Notes: generated by a model from the letters alone, not told the origin. DNA of 64,000 nucleotides from Brevipalpus yothersi (GCA_003956705.1 QZCP01000009.1:1-64000); one strand, 5' to 3'; counted from the stretch's first letter, positions 1 to 15,300 are shown. Program-made: numbers and translations.

Positions 1-168
1 TAGTAGCTAAAAGGAAAATGTATGTATTACTTTTCTCTCTCTCAGCCACCCAGTAACTTCCGTTCTGACTTTCTATACCTCCAGAATTGGAATCAAAAAT
101 GAAGAAAAGAAAGAAAGTGATATTTTTTCATGAGGAAGGAGGAGAAGAGAAGAAGTATTCCAAATAGA

Positions 169-174
<6 letters not shown>

Positions 175-224
<50 letters not shown>
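175..224. repeat. (GA)n microsatellite
   Basis: An almost pure GA dinucleotide run of about 50 bp. Confidence 0.97.
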
Positions 225-227
<3 letters not shown>

Positions 228-2479
228 AGGCCAAAAGTGATTCCAGAATGTATATACACTTGCTGCTTTAATGATGAATGTGCATGCAGATGTATGCCAT
301 GAAGAGCTTGCTCACCAGAAGCATATTATCAGATTTACCTTTTTGATGAAATGGTTTCCATTGAATGTGGAATCCAGCAAAAGTGTATTACTCTACGCAT
401 ATAGTGTAGTACACTATGGATTGGAAGGCTCGAAGTTTTTCGATTTGATGCGTTTGCTATGCGAAGAACATTATTACGATCATGAAATGAATACACTAAA
501 AGAGGAGAGCAATAAAAACACATCAAAATTCAAGCTACTTTTTCCATACAAATATACAGAGGAAAATTTTCTCTCTTTCTCAAAATTTTTCTCTCTCTTT
601 TTACCTAAAGAACGTGAAAATCACAGCATAACTAATCAAATCACAGCCTGAGTGGTAATATATACAATATATTCAAGTAGAATTTTGATGTGCTCTATGT
701 AGGGAAACAGTTTGTAAACACTATCAATTGGAAATGTTTTTTTTTCTTTGGACAACTCATACTCATGATGCATAAACATTTCCTCTCTCTCTCCCTCTTC
801 CATGATACTTTTCCATTCCTTGAGAAACCAAAGTGTGTGTATGTCCATAGAACCTCCTTTTATCTATCTCTCTATCAATGAATTCTTTTGCCAACGAAAT
901 GTGTTCGGTATTGTTAGTGTTGTTGTTGTCTGAGACACTTCATGGGCTCATATCGAACACCTCTCTCTCTCTCTCTCATCCCATTCAATTTATTTCTTCT
1001 TGTATCTCTTTTCCTCTCTACTACTACACGATAGCATTGGATAACATTCGATAACATTGATATTCTTTGGTATCTCAAACGTGCTATCAAGTCCTATGGT
1101 TGACGATAAAGTCAATGACACCCCCAGTACATGGTTGAAGAGAAGAGAGAAAGACCACCATTTTTCATTCGCAGAACTTTCAGTGATGATGAAAAGAATT
1201 TCTTTTTCTCTCTCTTTCTCTCTCTGAACCGTTTTTCTTCATTCAATACGCTCACTGAATATGAATGCTTCAGTATACTGTGTGGACATTATATCCTGGA
1301 GAAAGCTCAACTCATGCAACGAAGAAGGATATTTTTTCCTATTTCTCAGAACTTTCATATTCTTACCGAAAAATTCCATCTTTCTCCCTCTCTCTGTCCT
1401 GATTCTTTACAAAATCTTACCAATATGCTTGAAGGAAATTGCATCATCATAGCCTGAAAAGAGAAAGAGAGAGATTGCATATCAACGTGTGTGAGAAGAA
1501 AGTGTAGGTATGATGTAAAAAAAATCAATCGATTTGGTCAAAATGAAATCTGTGTGTGAAACATAGCTGATGAGTTGCGGAAGTAATGGAATCAGATCGC
1601 TGATCCGGATTGTATGATGAGTTAGATGCTTGGCTTGATTTTCTCTCTTTCAATACTCTTTTTTTTCCTCTTCTTTCTTCCAACATCTTTCTCTTTTCCC
1701 TTCTTGCTCAATTCATTGGACGATCTTTCGTCACCTTCTATTCTCTTCTCCTTTTGCTGATCATCTTATTCTTGTAAGTTTACAAGATTGCCTGTAGCCA
1801 AGAGTTTTTTCGATAGATTCTCTTGATGAACAATGTTTTTTTGTTCCATCCAGCAACAGGTTCGCCAATAAGGGCTCAACATCATATATAGATATACATG
1901 TATTGTTGGCCTTAGAGAAGACTTTGTTCTCTCCATCTTTGCTCTTATTCTCACATTTCTTGAATGTTCCTTCTCTTCTCAACACTACCTTCTTATCGGT
2001 TCCATTGGGGGCTTATTCAATCAAATGTGGTGGATATACATTAAATACTCTCTGGTCAGTCACTTGGAAGAAAAAGCAGAAGAAGAGCAAAGGAAAGAAG
2101 AGAAAAAAGAGAGAATCCAAGGGGATGTCATACATGAACTGTATTTACTTTTCGATGGTGTGTTGGACTTCTTGACATTCCAGTAGATGATGTGGACATG
2201 TACATTCACACACTCACAATTTTTCACCTCAGAACCTTGGTAGAACCCTGGAAGAACCTTAGAATATTCTTTCAATAGTAGTAGTTGTATGAAACCTTGA
2301 AGTTTGATCAGTGACTGGTTGTAGTAAATCATCATTGCAAAAGAAGATTCACACTATTTGAGTCAATCGATTCACTTGAGTTCCGGTGTGTAGGTGTGCA
2401 TGTGTCTATGCATTTGCTAGCCTCTTCTCGCCTATGTATTTTTTGAAGCTAAATTTGGTCTCTTCAGAACTCCAGATTC

Positions 2480-2481
<2 letters not shown>

Positions 2482-2541
<60 letters not shown>
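2482..2541. repeat. (CT)n microsatellite
   Basis: A pure CT run of 60 bp. Confidence 0.97.
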
Positions 2542-2544
<3 letters not shown>

Positions 2545-5500
2545 CCATGGTGCTTCATGCTCCACGTCTGTATCCTCTAGATCTTCATCATCTTCGAGTG
2601 GATCCACTTTTGCCAATCTTATTCAGTTAGATTGCTTATTCATTGAGGTGAAGATGATTATATCTACGGAATCGAACATATACATTGGCTGGTAGATGTT
2701 CCGTAAGAGAAGAGTAGATAATGAGAGAGAGAGAAAGAAGGCAAGTGATTGAGAATCTATGGAGAGGAATTTTTTTTCTCTCTCTCTCATCCATTTGAAT
2801 TTGATTTACTTGGATTTGATAATGATTATGGTAATACTTGGGAGAATCTTTTCGAACTCATGAACTTTATTCCATTCATCCCCCTGATTGTCCTCTAAGT
2901 AAAGAGATGAGTATGAGGTATAGAGAGTGGAGAGGCTTCTATTACCTCTATTCCCTCATCAAATGAAAGGCAGCAAAGCAAACCTATTGACTAGAATTTT
3001 TTCTTCTTCCTCTTGCTGCTCATCTTCTATGTAAGCAAAGAAGAACAAGATCATCAGGAGACTTGCCGTTTACATGGGAAAAAAAGAAGAAATAGAGGAA
3101 AAGTCCATGTAATATACTTGAAATATGATAAAAATACTCATGGGTATGAGTGAGGCAATAAACAACCATCTCTTTTTTTGCTTTTCTCGGCTATTCTGGA
3201 TTCCTCTCTTTCTCAGCTTCTTTCAAATATCAGGAAATGTGTGTGTGTATATTCTCAAAGTTAAACCTGGCCAAGAGAGAGAGAGAGGATCAAACACAAA
3301 GAATAAAAAAGGGACAAGAGAACTATAAAACGATCCCATCTAGGTAACTGCAATCGATTCCAGGTCAAAATATATATATGTGTACGTTATTGCTTCTGTA
3401 TCGATATGAAAAGCAAGTATAAGTTGAAAGATAGTGTGTATAAGAAATGTTGGCCTTTTTCTTCTACTTCTCTGTTCGGGTTCATGAAACACCAATGAGG
3501 CATGAGCAATGATTCATGATGGTTTGTCAACCATGGTCGAGTTTTCCATTCGTCCAGAGAGATAGAGCGAGAGAGACTATTCCCGATTATATATGGCCCA
3601 CCAATTGCCATCAAACCGACGAACTTGCAACATGGAATGGTACTTGGTGTTTACAATTGATTTTTGGTGTTTTATACATTGTAGAAGTGTTCCTTTTGGA
3701 AGAGAGATATGTTGTGATCAGCATCTCTCTCTCTTTCTCTTTTTCTTTCTCTCACTTGAAATATCTTCAACTTTCCCAAGTTGTTGTTCGATTGCTAGGC
3801 TCTGCGATCAATCCAGTTGATCCCAGGGAATAACCGATTTCGAATGGTGAAAGAATCGTCAAGAAGAGTAGAAGAAAACAAAAAAGATTCTTGATAAAAA
3901 AAAGAAGAAAGCATCGCCTGGTTGAGTGGTGAGAAAGAAGAACAAGAGAATTCTTCCAAGGAGAATAAGGAGAATAAAAGAGAAACCAAACGCATTTAAA
4001 CAATCCAGATATTGGTCAGTATCATCTATCATTTCTCTTTCTCTTCTATCGGACTAGTAAATAGATAGAGTTTTGCTATGATTTATGCTGACTTGTGTGC
4101 CTTGAAAAACAAAACGTTTCTCAACGTTATTTTTTTCTAGCATGGCGATTGATGATTTTGTCTTCTCATCCAGACTAGAGTGTCTAGCTTTGACTTATTT
4201 ACATGCAAACTCACTCTCAAAAAGAGCGAAGATTGCTGATCATCTCATGGAATATTCGTCTGCCAATTTATGTGAGCTTCCAAAATGATGTTCCTACTTT
4301 CACTTATTCCCTATCAGAACCAGAACACGACACTTATCTATAGCAAAAGAGAGAGAAGAGAAAAAGAGAAGAGAGAAATTGATTCTTGTTACCACTTATT
4401 CTTCCAACATCTTCCTCATGAAACTTATCACTTCCTCTTTGTATTCCTTTCTCTCGATAGTCTTGTCTTCTCAGAAATTTTCTCATCAATTTAGGGTGTA
4501 TACTGAACGTGAATAATGAAAATTCGTTTTGAGCTCATTTAACGGATATTCACATTTTCATAGTCTGATACTGCTCCAATGAGTGTCTAACGTTAAAAAA
4601 AATGATCTACCCTATAGACAACCTTGTCAGCCATGAAAGTAGATGATGAGAGATGATCTGAATTGATTGAAGAAAGTAGAGTTTATTGCAACATGAAAAA
4701 TACACCCGAAATCTAGCTAGTACAAGTGTATGTAGCTAGCATTTCCGTTGAATTCTTTTTTCGCCTTCCTTCCATAATCCTCAATAGAATTTCATTACAT
4801 ACACATTTCACTGATCCAATATTTACACTAACAAATAATTTGAATTATTCCCTCAGCGATAGTAGAAAAGGATTATCCATGAACATCATCAACTTGGATT
4901 AACTGTCCTCATTTCTTTTCTCATTTCATCGTTTTCCTTTCTCTCCTTCTTTGATTCCACTTTCTTTTACACTTCATATTAAGTCTCATACTTTATCCAG
5001 AAGTGTGTTCCACTAACTTAACAGCGGAAATATTCCTTTCATGTTACTTCAATCCTATCCCTTCATGTTCCTGGAAGATCATGGCATTTACTTGACAGTG
5101 CTGATGATTGGACAGCATCTAGACCCATAACTCTACATGGATGTTCCTCTTCTCATATACACGTGTATATACTGTGTTCCTATCAGTATAAGATATTCTG
5201 TAGCCATCATGCAGGCTACAGGGAGAGAGAGAGAGACTGAAGGCTGTTTTTTCCAATCTGGTATCGACTTTTTCCTCTCTTGAACATGAAATCGATTCCA
5301 ACAAATGATAGTCTCATGGAAAGAGTTGAAAGAAGTGTGTGGCAGCTATACACAGTCTGGAGTATCTGAATGTATTAAAGTATGCCTGGGTATCTGTGTT
5401 CGATTCTATCTTTCTTTTTTTCACTTTCATGATCCTCCTTTGACCCAAAGATGAGGATGGAATGTTTAAGTCATAATATTAAAATATGAAAGCATCATCT

Positions 5501-6960
5501 GGAGCGATCTCTCCTCTCCTCTGCTCTCCTCCTACTCTTTGCATCATGATCTATGGGTTATTATGTATATATGAAAAGGTGAATCACTTTTTCTCTCGCA
5601 ATTGGTGTGTGTGTGTGTGTGTAAACTGAGGATGAAGATTGTGAGTGATGTTGGCAGGCCGGTAAGATGTTGTTGTTGGCAAACTTAATCAGCAGTAGTG
5701 GAAAGCAATGGAGGACATTGGATCAAGATGACGATTCATAAAGAGAGAGAGAAGAGAAAATCGTTGCAAAAAGGTTCGCACACACACACACACAAGATTT
5801 CATGTAATATGGTTCGATGATGGTGTTCTAGTGGACACTTAATAACTGCTTGTCATAAGAGGATCAACATGATTGAAATTCATTTCCTCTCCAATGCTTC
5901 TATGCCTGACGTTCAGATGGGTATTTCTCTCTCTCCCTCTCTTATATTCCATATACACATCAGATTAGCTTGAGCCACTAACTAAGGAAGAACGCGAACA
6001 TCTTTCTCTCTCTCTCTCTTCCGATGAGTTCGGTGAGAAGACATACAAACATCTAAACAGCCAATTCGAAGACATCAAAGTAACGTGGAAAAGATGCACG
6101 AGAATGGAGATGTCATTCTGACTTGTGTGTGTTTGTCTGTGCATTTCTTGCTCTTATTCTTCTTCATCATCCATCAGCATCCGTGCAATACAATGTTTCT
6201 CGAAGGGCATCACAATCGAAATGTAGTCACAGGAAGGGAGAAAACATCTCGAATGGGTGTTGATTGAGTGAAGATGGAATATTCTTTACTTACACCATCT
6301 GATGAGATGATCATTCGATTCTTTGACATGAGCTAACATGTTTTGTTACCTCATCTGATCTTCTTTTTCACCCATTTTCCTGGATATATCATGTATTGAC
6401 ACGAAAATTCACATGCTGAGGGGATATATTCGATGCTCAGGCTACTTGTTCTGTACATACATTTTCCATAGCCTTCATTCGAATCAAATAACAGATTTTC
6501 TTTCGAAATAAGCTTTTCCAATTCAGCCTGGAGGCATGATAAGTTTGCAAACAAACTAGACAGTCAGTCAAAAATGCTACAGCATATTTCCTGTCACTTT
6601 GAAGTAACCAGATCGGCTCTCTTGCACTTTTCAAATCATGAAGTAACCTTACCATCCTGACTGGAAAACATTTGAGATGCTCCTCATATATTTGAAGCCA
6701 CTGCTGCAAGGTTCTCATGCAGCATCTGAATGGAAACCCATTTTATAACCCCTTAAAGGTCAAATTCGTTGATAGAAAAGATAGTATTTCTCAAAAATCT
6801 CTTTGCCATTACTTTTTCTCCGCTTGTGATACCTCTGAACAATAATCGCTGGGAATTTGAAGCCTCTTCTTTTTCTCTTCTTTTGATATGAAATTGTTCC
6901 ATTTCAAATCAATATTGTGGCCTGATGGCAACCAAACAAAACACCAATTTTCAGAGGAAC

Positions 6961-6964
<4 letters not shown>

Positions 6965-7008
<44 letters not shown>
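6965..7008. repeat. (GA)n microsatellite
   Basis: A pure GA run of 44 bp. Confidence 0.97.
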
Positions 7009-7011
<3 letters not shown>

Positions 7012-7955
7012 TCTATTCCCAGTGACGAACCACAGAAACGTTCAAAACTGTTCCCATTCTGAGAACTGAAGAATAATAACTGGAAAAAGAACCATCATCT
7101 TTATGGTTGAGTAGATTTTCCAAACCAGAGAACAGATCACCAATAACTATGTTGATTTCATTTTTCTCACCTTTGGAATCCGATTCTCTTTCTTTTTCTC
7201 TCTCTCCCTCGCTTTCCATACTTTCTTCCCATCAGAATTGCTTGTTGTAGCCTGAATAGATGTTTGCCATGAAGCTTCATGAAGCTTAGATGATAGATTC
7301 CGATGCTCATACTACCAGGGATTGCTTTCACTGGTACTTTTTCGCTTCTCTCCTCTAGCACTATCCATGCGGTTCACTTGTCTTTTCTCATGATCATTCT
7401 TCACTTGCTAGTTTCTTTCTTTCCTTTCCTTACGCTTCGCTCTGTTCGAATTTCATGGAATTTTGGTAAGTTTTTCTTATTCTCTCTCTCTCTTTCTTTC
7501 GTTCTCTCATAGTTTCGAATTCCTGCAGAGAAATTGAAGAATTCATTCGATAAGAATTTCCTCTTTCACAATTGATTTTGATTCTCTCTCTCTCTCCCTT
7601 TTTCTCAATGCTCTGTCTCTCTTTTTCTCTCTCACCAAACACCGTTTCACCATGACTTACTTGTCCATATTGTAAAGTCCAACATTATTAAAGTATGCCC
7701 TCGACCATCCCCCAATACACTGATATTCTATTATACTTTGTATCCCTTTGAACATGCTGACAGCATTCACAAACATCCGTCGGTCAGTTTTTGGCGGGTT
7801 TTTGCTTTATTCCTCTATTCTTTGGCTTCTTCGAAGAATCTCATAAAACTGTCTTCATAATCATTGATACCATCCTCTAACAGAAAGCAGAAAAAGATAG
7901 AAAGTATCAACACATCAGGATATGAAGCCATTATTTATCTTCCTCACTGATTTAC

Positions 7956-7958
<3 letters not shown>

Positions 7959-8033
<75 letters not shown>
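7959..8033. repeat. (GA)n microsatellite
   Basis: A GA run of about 75 bp with one interrupting C. Confidence 0.97.
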
Positions 8034-9482
8034 CAGAACAAAATTCAATAGGATTTTGACCCCTCCGAAGAGATTGACTACCAATACAGAGTAAGAGATA
8101 GAATAAAATTGAAAAGAACGGAAGATTACTTCTGGAAACTGTTCTTGGTGACCTTAAGTGAAAGATTCTTTCTCTATCTCTTTTTTCTCCATTGACTAGG
8201 GAGAGAAACGCTTTCAATGAACACGAACAGTGATAAGCTGAATCCATAGTATTCATGATCCTCGGACCTTTTGCTTAGATGCTTATGGATATATATTGGA
8301 TCACCACCCACAGTGAGTGGGGTCAATTCAATGTAATCTTTGAACATCTTTTATTCTCTATTGTCCACTGTATGAGTCCACTCAGAGCGGATATGAACAC
8401 TAGTCGTCATCGTCTTCTTCCACTGTCATCGAGTGGAAATACTATTTTCTCTTTCTTTGCATTCTTCTTCATCTTCTTCATCTTTTCGGTCTTCTTCCTT
8501 CTCCATCTTTTTCGCATAAAAATAGGATTCTCGGGGAATCCTCGTGATTCTTTCCGATATATAAGCGATCACAAACGCATGTTAAACGCTATATATTTCA
8601 TGCTTTTTCCGAGGAGCAATGCTGATTCTCATGCTTACAAGAGCACGAGAAGAGAATGAAAACGAATTTAGTAGAAGAGATAGAAAAACAAAATTTTCAG
8701 CTTACTGGCTCGCTCAAATTCATCTAACAAGATATGACATTGTGTCACTATTTTGACAGACATCGAAATGTATTTGTATGATCGCTTGAAATTAATATAA
8801 ATCTCTCATCTTTATCCTCCATCGTTTCCTCTTCCTTCTAAGCGAAAGAATTTTTCGCCCAACTTAGCATTCTCTCCCACTTTTACTGTTCTTATCTTTC
8901 CTCTTCCCTCTTCTCTTCCTTCTCATCCTTGATCTTCCGTGCAAAGGAAAAACTTTATCCTGCCACCTTCAGTTTAGTGAAAGTTTCATTTCAAAAAACC
9001 GCTTAAGTGCTCCGTTGAATGGCCCCTGTATTCCACTTTGTTCATCTTGCATCCATCTTCTTCCATTGCATATCATCTTCTCTGAAACGCTCTTGGAAGC
9101 TTTCCCTCCCTCTCTTTCTCTCTTCCAATCTTCACACCGTATATTCGGATGCCTTTCATTTCTCATCCACTTCATCCCATGGTGTTACTGAATTTTGAGT
9201 ATCATCTAGGAACCAAGCAGCCCTAGTGGCAACATTCATTGCCTTATGCTTACTATACCCTTTCCCATTCCCATGATCTTGACTCTTTGAGCTTTCTTCT
9301 TTCTCTTTACCCTTTTATCCACCCAAAGTTGTAAGAAAAACATTTTTCCGATCATTGAAAGTAAAGAGGAGTGAGAAAGAGAGATAGAAAGCAGTTGAGT
9401 ATGCAGATAAGTCTCGTGCAGGCTCATCAAAAATGATGAGCTTCCCAAAGATTCATTTTGTCGAGACTCAAAAAAAGACTTT

Positions 9483-9483
<1 letters not shown>

Positions 9484-9550
<67 letters not shown>
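9484..9550. repeat. (GA)n microsatellite
   Basis: A pure GA run of 67 bp. Confidence 0.97.
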
Positions 9551-9553
<3 letters not shown>

Positions 9554-11032
9554 ATTTTCACTGGAGCTCAGCAGAATTTTTTTTCTGTATTCTTCCAAAC
9601 TCTCTCCCATGGATTTGTTTCTCTTTGGGCTGAGAGTTCTTATTCAATCATTCAAAAGTGTTCCCTCGTATCTTATTCTCTCCATCTTCTTTGTTTTTCT
9701 TCCTCATCACTATCATCCTTCCCACGCAATCATTTCCAAATTGACAGCCTTTCTATCACCATGACTCTCCATACGTATTCATCCATATTTGAAACCATAT
9801 ATTTTTTTTCTTCTAATATCTTTTCCAAAAATGTCCCTCTTCTCTCTTATTCTCTCGCTCTCTCTCTTATTCTATGTGAGCTTCTGTTTCCAATAGCTTT
9901 TCGCTGAATTTATCTCCAGAAAGTATATATCTTGTAAACGATTGGACCTTCCAGAATTCTCACTCCTCTGACACTGATTGTAAAGACATCTGAATCATCT
10001 GTTTTGCTTTTCCTTAATCGTTTCCATTGTTCAAGCCTTGCAAGTTGAATGATTTTTTCTCTCTTTCTAGCTTTGCTTCTTCTTCTTTCTTACTTTTCTT
10101 TTTTCTCTCTGTCCTGATATGTATCATTCTTTTTCTTCTTTCCTTCGCCTTAAGAGCTGTTTGCCAGACAAGTCTGAATAAAATGCTAAAATCATCAAGT
10201 CAAAATACTCTCTTCCTGGCCATTAAGGGCTTCTGGATAAATTCTTGACGCATACACACAAAAATCAGATTCATTAGAGGGAGATTGAAGAAGGACAAGA
10301 TACAGTGTTTGGAACAATTTTGTTTATTCTTTCAATTCTGGTTTGCATTGGATGGTCAAAATGTAAGCACAAAAATTGGAGCATAAAAGTAAAGAAGAAG
10401 CCTTAAGTTTTCACATCTATCCATCCATCTTCATCTGAATTTTGAGAATGATAATCATGAGCGTAGATGGATGAGAGCTATCCGTTTTGTTCTCACAAAC
10501 CTCATATGGAAATCTTCTATGGCTTTATCTGTATTGTAATATTTAGTTCGGTGGTTTTTCAAAGCCACCGGAAGAATGATCCATTCTATCTCAAAGTATC
10601 TCATCTCCTATGTCCATGAAATCTGTCAAATTCAGACATTAAGCTGCTTAAAGCCAGCAGGATCAACTTACTCTCCTTCTCTTACACTTCCATTTCAATG
10701 TCGATGTCATCGCATGTTTTAATCTTGTTCTCGACAAAAAAGTACAGTTATTATTATATGTCTGGACTCTTCTAAGGTAGAAAGAAGAGAATAAAAAATC
10801 ACAAAAGAACCTTGTCAATATGGGGAAAACTTTTCAACATCTTATTTGAGATGGAAAAAAGTCAAGCTTTTTGGTAGCATTTTTTTACTTTTTCCATTGG
10901 TCTTGGTGGATTGTTTGCCCAGTTTCCATCAAGACACACACACTTACACTCTGACTGTCAATCACAATACATGATGTACACTATTATTCCCATTTATATT
11001 CATTCTACTTTCTCTTTCTCTGTTTTATACAG

Positions 11033-12272
11033 TCCGCCCGCTTACCGTAGGAATACAAGGTGAAAATAAGCCATTCTCAGCTGGTAAGGCGACCGATGTG
11101 ATATGTAAAACTGCCGGTTCTCGGCCGGCACCGACAATCACTTGGTGGATAGGCAGTAATAGATTGAAAAAAAGTCGTGAGAAACATTCTCTCGATGGTA
11201 ATGTGACCACAAGTATTCTCACCTTTAAGCCAACAGCTGATGATACTGGAAAGCATATTACATGTCGAGCGGAGAATCCGCTTATTCCAGAGAGTGTTCT
11301 GGAAGATTCATGGAAATTGACTGTGCACTGTAAGTATACCTACACACATGTATCTATGGAATATTATGTATATCATTCATCTATTTTATCTTGGTTTCGA
11401 GAGAGAGATCCCACTTTTGGGATAAACATTCATTGCTCATCGATATTTATTTGTGTGTGGTGTGTCTGTATAAATCGAATGATAGAACGAGAAAAGAACA
11501 CTCAAAAATATATTCTATACATGTGTGTGTTTCTATCACAATATTCTATGGAAGAATTGTGGGTTCAAGCTTTTGAAGGGTGAGAGAGAAAAAAATCCAT
11601 CCCTTGAAAGCGAATTACCATTGGAATTTTGTCCATGAATCACAATGATTTTGTGATCCTACGAGGGAACAAGAAATTTTTATATACATATATCGTTTCG
11701 TAAATCTGAAGTATCAGTTCTTGTTGGTGGTAAAGTGAGATCAGAAAAGAATGATAGGATTTAATAGAATTTTGAATTTAAAATTGTTCAAAGGATTGAT
11801 AAAAATCGGCAAGAGCTCTAATGCAAACCATCTATTTTATCAAATGAAGAACTCTCATGCGTATACATTGTATGCATCTGTGGATGGTGTATTTATGTTG
11901 TAAATATATATGTTCACTATGATGGGCAACAGAATTCATTCAAAATGAAGCGTATCACATAATGGAAGATGAAAATTGTCAACCCATTCAAGGTCTTCGT
12001 GTATATCTATCAGGCAAACATGACTGGATAACTGTGAACATGTTGAAACATGTATAATGGATACCAAAAATTGTGAATAGAATAGCATTTGCCGCCATGT
12101 ATTCTATCTCCAGTTTATGTGCCTGTGACTGTATGTGTTCCATGTACATATACTGCATAAGGAAAAAAGAAAAAAGTGAAGAAAGTATCCATCTGAGATG
12201 AATTTGATATGACATATCAACATGACTGACAAACTCGCAAGGCTATGTGTGTATGTGATTCTTCGTCAGTGA

Positions 12273-12334
<62 letters not shown>

Positions 12335-15300
12335 TCTTTCTGGCATTCTATTCTGTTCTTCATGGTTCACAAGAATGAGGAATCTCAAGCATAGTAAGCA
12401 AAAAGGAATATTAGAGTGTAGGTAAAGCAAAAAGTAAGCCAATATTATCATTCCATGACATCAGATCAAATGTCATTTATGTTTGTGTGTGTGTGTGTAT
12501 TCTTCTAAGATATGCTTATAGTTTTTTTTGTGTTCTTTTTCTGGACAAAATATTATCGAAATGGGTAACAAGAATAGCGATCGATCAATTTATTGCCTAA
12601 TGTTTTCCCTAATCTTTTGTTACTATTGAGAAATAATAAGATTCAGTGAGCCATCATGAGCATAGATTAAGTTCTAAAAGTTTTTGATGGATACCATGAA
12701 ATCGAGGTAGAGCTGGTTGAAAATTTGATAAGAAGAAAAGGTTTCTTAATAGTGGCAAAAAGTATTAGATAATATTTCATGAGTTAGTCAAAAAAGTGTT
12801 ACAACTAACTGATGTAGTGCATTAATCAATTATGCGTTCAGTAGAATATTTTTCGCTACATATTCTTGATTTATTGAGCTTTTAATCATTTCATCTGAGT
12901 AAACAATGTCAATTTTGTGTGTGTGTATATAGATGAGTATGTGAATTGAATATCATATTAGTTACAAAATGATAAGACTCTGTACAAAATTATTAGCGCC
13001 TGGATGGAGCACATTTTTGAAGTTGATTTATACACTTTTTTCTAAAATATTATATCAATTTGATTCTCCAGGAAATATTCTTTCCCTGACTTACACACAT
13101 AGACTCATACACATTCAATTTTGTTCCACTACCGTCATCATGATCGATACCATATCTAAAGTAGCTGAATAGATATTGGAATGCATTACTTTAATTGAAA
13201 TCGATCAGCTTTTCTTTCTCTCTCTCTCTTTTTCCCACTCATATCATCAGTCCATGAATTTGGGCTAGCAAGACATCTTCTTTTTTGAATTAACCAAATT
13301 TTTCTTAATTATCACCGCTTCATGCTTCTCACCCATACCCATGTCCATCCCACTCTCATCATCATGGGGCTACCTTTTTGGAGAGTGAGAGAGAGATAAA
13401 CCTTTGAATCCTCACAATTCAGAATACCATAACTACTATTCTATCAGCTTCCCACGTTCATCTTGTGTGTGCGTGTGTGCGTGTTACACGCTCACCTTAA
13501 TTACAAGCAATAATTTGCATACGCAAATGACCTCACTTTTATGAGCCCACTAATGCATCACCAAGATGAATCTTTAACTGCTAATATTCTCATCTGACAT
13601 GAAACTACACATTTATATATACTTTAATTTTTCTCTCTCCCTTCCTACTCATTCAACTGAATTCTGACTAGAGAATATTCCAGTTCATCTCTCTCTCTCT
13701 CTCACAATTTTTAATGATCTTCTCTCTTTCTCTTCTTTCCATAGATGTGCCTCAATTATCACTTCGATTAGGTAACAAATTGCGCCATTCACACATACAG
13801 GCGGGAAATGATGTATATTTTGAATGTAATATTCGATCAAGTCCATGGGTAACCGAAGTCCGATGGTGGTTCGAGGGTAAAGAGTTGCACACCAACACAT
13901 CGGCCGGCATAATAGTATCAAATCAATCGCTAGTTTTACAGCGTGTCCAGAGATCTAATCGAGGTCGATACACGTGTACAGCACGCAATACTCAGGGTGA
14001 AGGTGAAAGTAATCCGGTCCACTTGAGAGTCCAATTTGCACCCACATGTAAGCCGGGCCAAAAGGTGTTGTATGGAGCGGCACGCATGGAATCGGTTAAA
14101 ATTAAGTGTGAACTTGAATCCGATCCATCAGACGTATCATTTACATGGTCATTCAATAATTCTAATGAAAATATGCACATTACCAATCATATCGCTGAAG
14201 GTGCCTCATCAACGGTCACATATCGGCCCAAAACGGAATACGATTATGGTACACTTTTTTGTTGGGGCTCAAATAGTATTGGTGCCCAACGTGAGCCTTG
14301 TATATTCACTGTGATACCTGCTGGACCTCCTGATCCTATTCGAAATTGTTCAATAGTCAATAGAACGGAAGACAGTGTTCGAGTGGATTGTGTTGAAGGT
14401 TATGATGGTGGACTGATGCAACATTTTGTGATGGAAGTGTATCCAGCATCCGCACTTATCGGTGGAACATCATCAGCATCATCAGCATCCTCATCTTCTG
14501 CCTCATCTTCAGTGCCAGCCGAATCATCACCAGCTGCAATGTCTTCCCCATCATCATCATCATCATCTGCAGCCTCATCTTCTTTATCTTCATCATCTTC
14601 CGGTGATAGTGTTTCATCAGCACATCAGCACATGATGATTCATCAATCTAATCGTGAAACTTCATCACCACAGTTCATAACATCCATGTTAATCAGTAAT
14701 TTGACCAGTAATTGGCCATCATGGATTGCCTATGGATTACCATCGGGAACCGAATTATCATTAAATCTGTATGCGGTCAATTCGAAAGGTCGCAGTAGAT
14801 CGGAAGTGTTCACAATTGCAACCGCATCTTTGCCTGAGAGTGCTACTCGATTGGCTCGTGGTCAAGTGTGGCAATTTAGTTTCAGTCCTTTTCTAGCCAT
14901 ACTCATCACGGTGGTCAGTGTTATTGTGATTGTGGCCTTATTGATAATAATGATTCTCAAGATGTGTCCAGATTCTCCATCACGAAATAGGAGAAAAAAG
15001 AAGAATGGTAAGTTTCCCATATGTTCTGCTTTGGAACTTTTTCTAGAGCCAATTCCTGATACATCATTCATGGGTATATTTTTTTCCATCATCTTTCTAC
15101 GCCTTTCACTTACATTATTCAATATGATCTCAATTCTTTATTAATGTGCTGGTAATCCAAAATCTGTTTCCACTAATACTCTTGATCCAGAATATTGATA
15201 CCGTGAATACATGTACATGAAGTTTTTAGCGAGCAACTGGTTGATACTAATTAATTTTAGATAAGTTATTCACATCTTATCCAGTCACAATGGATGTGAT

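Larger units (their letters stand above)
1..11032. other. No gene recognised; probably intron of the sidestep-like gene
   Basis: No conserved coding exon was recognised on either strand. The exon at 11,033 begins in the middle of a sidestep-like protein, with two bases completing a split codon, so the transcript must come from further upstream. If the previous exon lies outside the window, this whole stretch is intron. No Ig1 or Ig2 exon could be found here. The stretch is pyrimidine/purine-rich and holds several (GA)n/(CT)n tracts plus a short (TG)n near 5,605 and (CA)n near 5,777. Minus-strand ORF 6,437-6,718 (93 codons, ATG start) is not low complexity, but I do not recognise it. Confidence 0.5.

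Noticed and set aside
271..651. 126-codon + strand open frame near the left edge
   Set aside because: It has no recognised motif, its end is derived from a CTCTTT-rich stretch, and there is no splice or conservation argument.
9433..9907. Open frames with Arg-Glu runs followed by Ser/Phe/Leu-rich sequence
   Set aside because: They are translations of a (GA)n microsatellite and pyrimidine-rich DNA, with no domain or splice support. The same applies to similar Ser-Leu/Arg-Glu frames at 2,386, 7,915, 17,307, 17,556, 20,990, 45,690 and 61,281.
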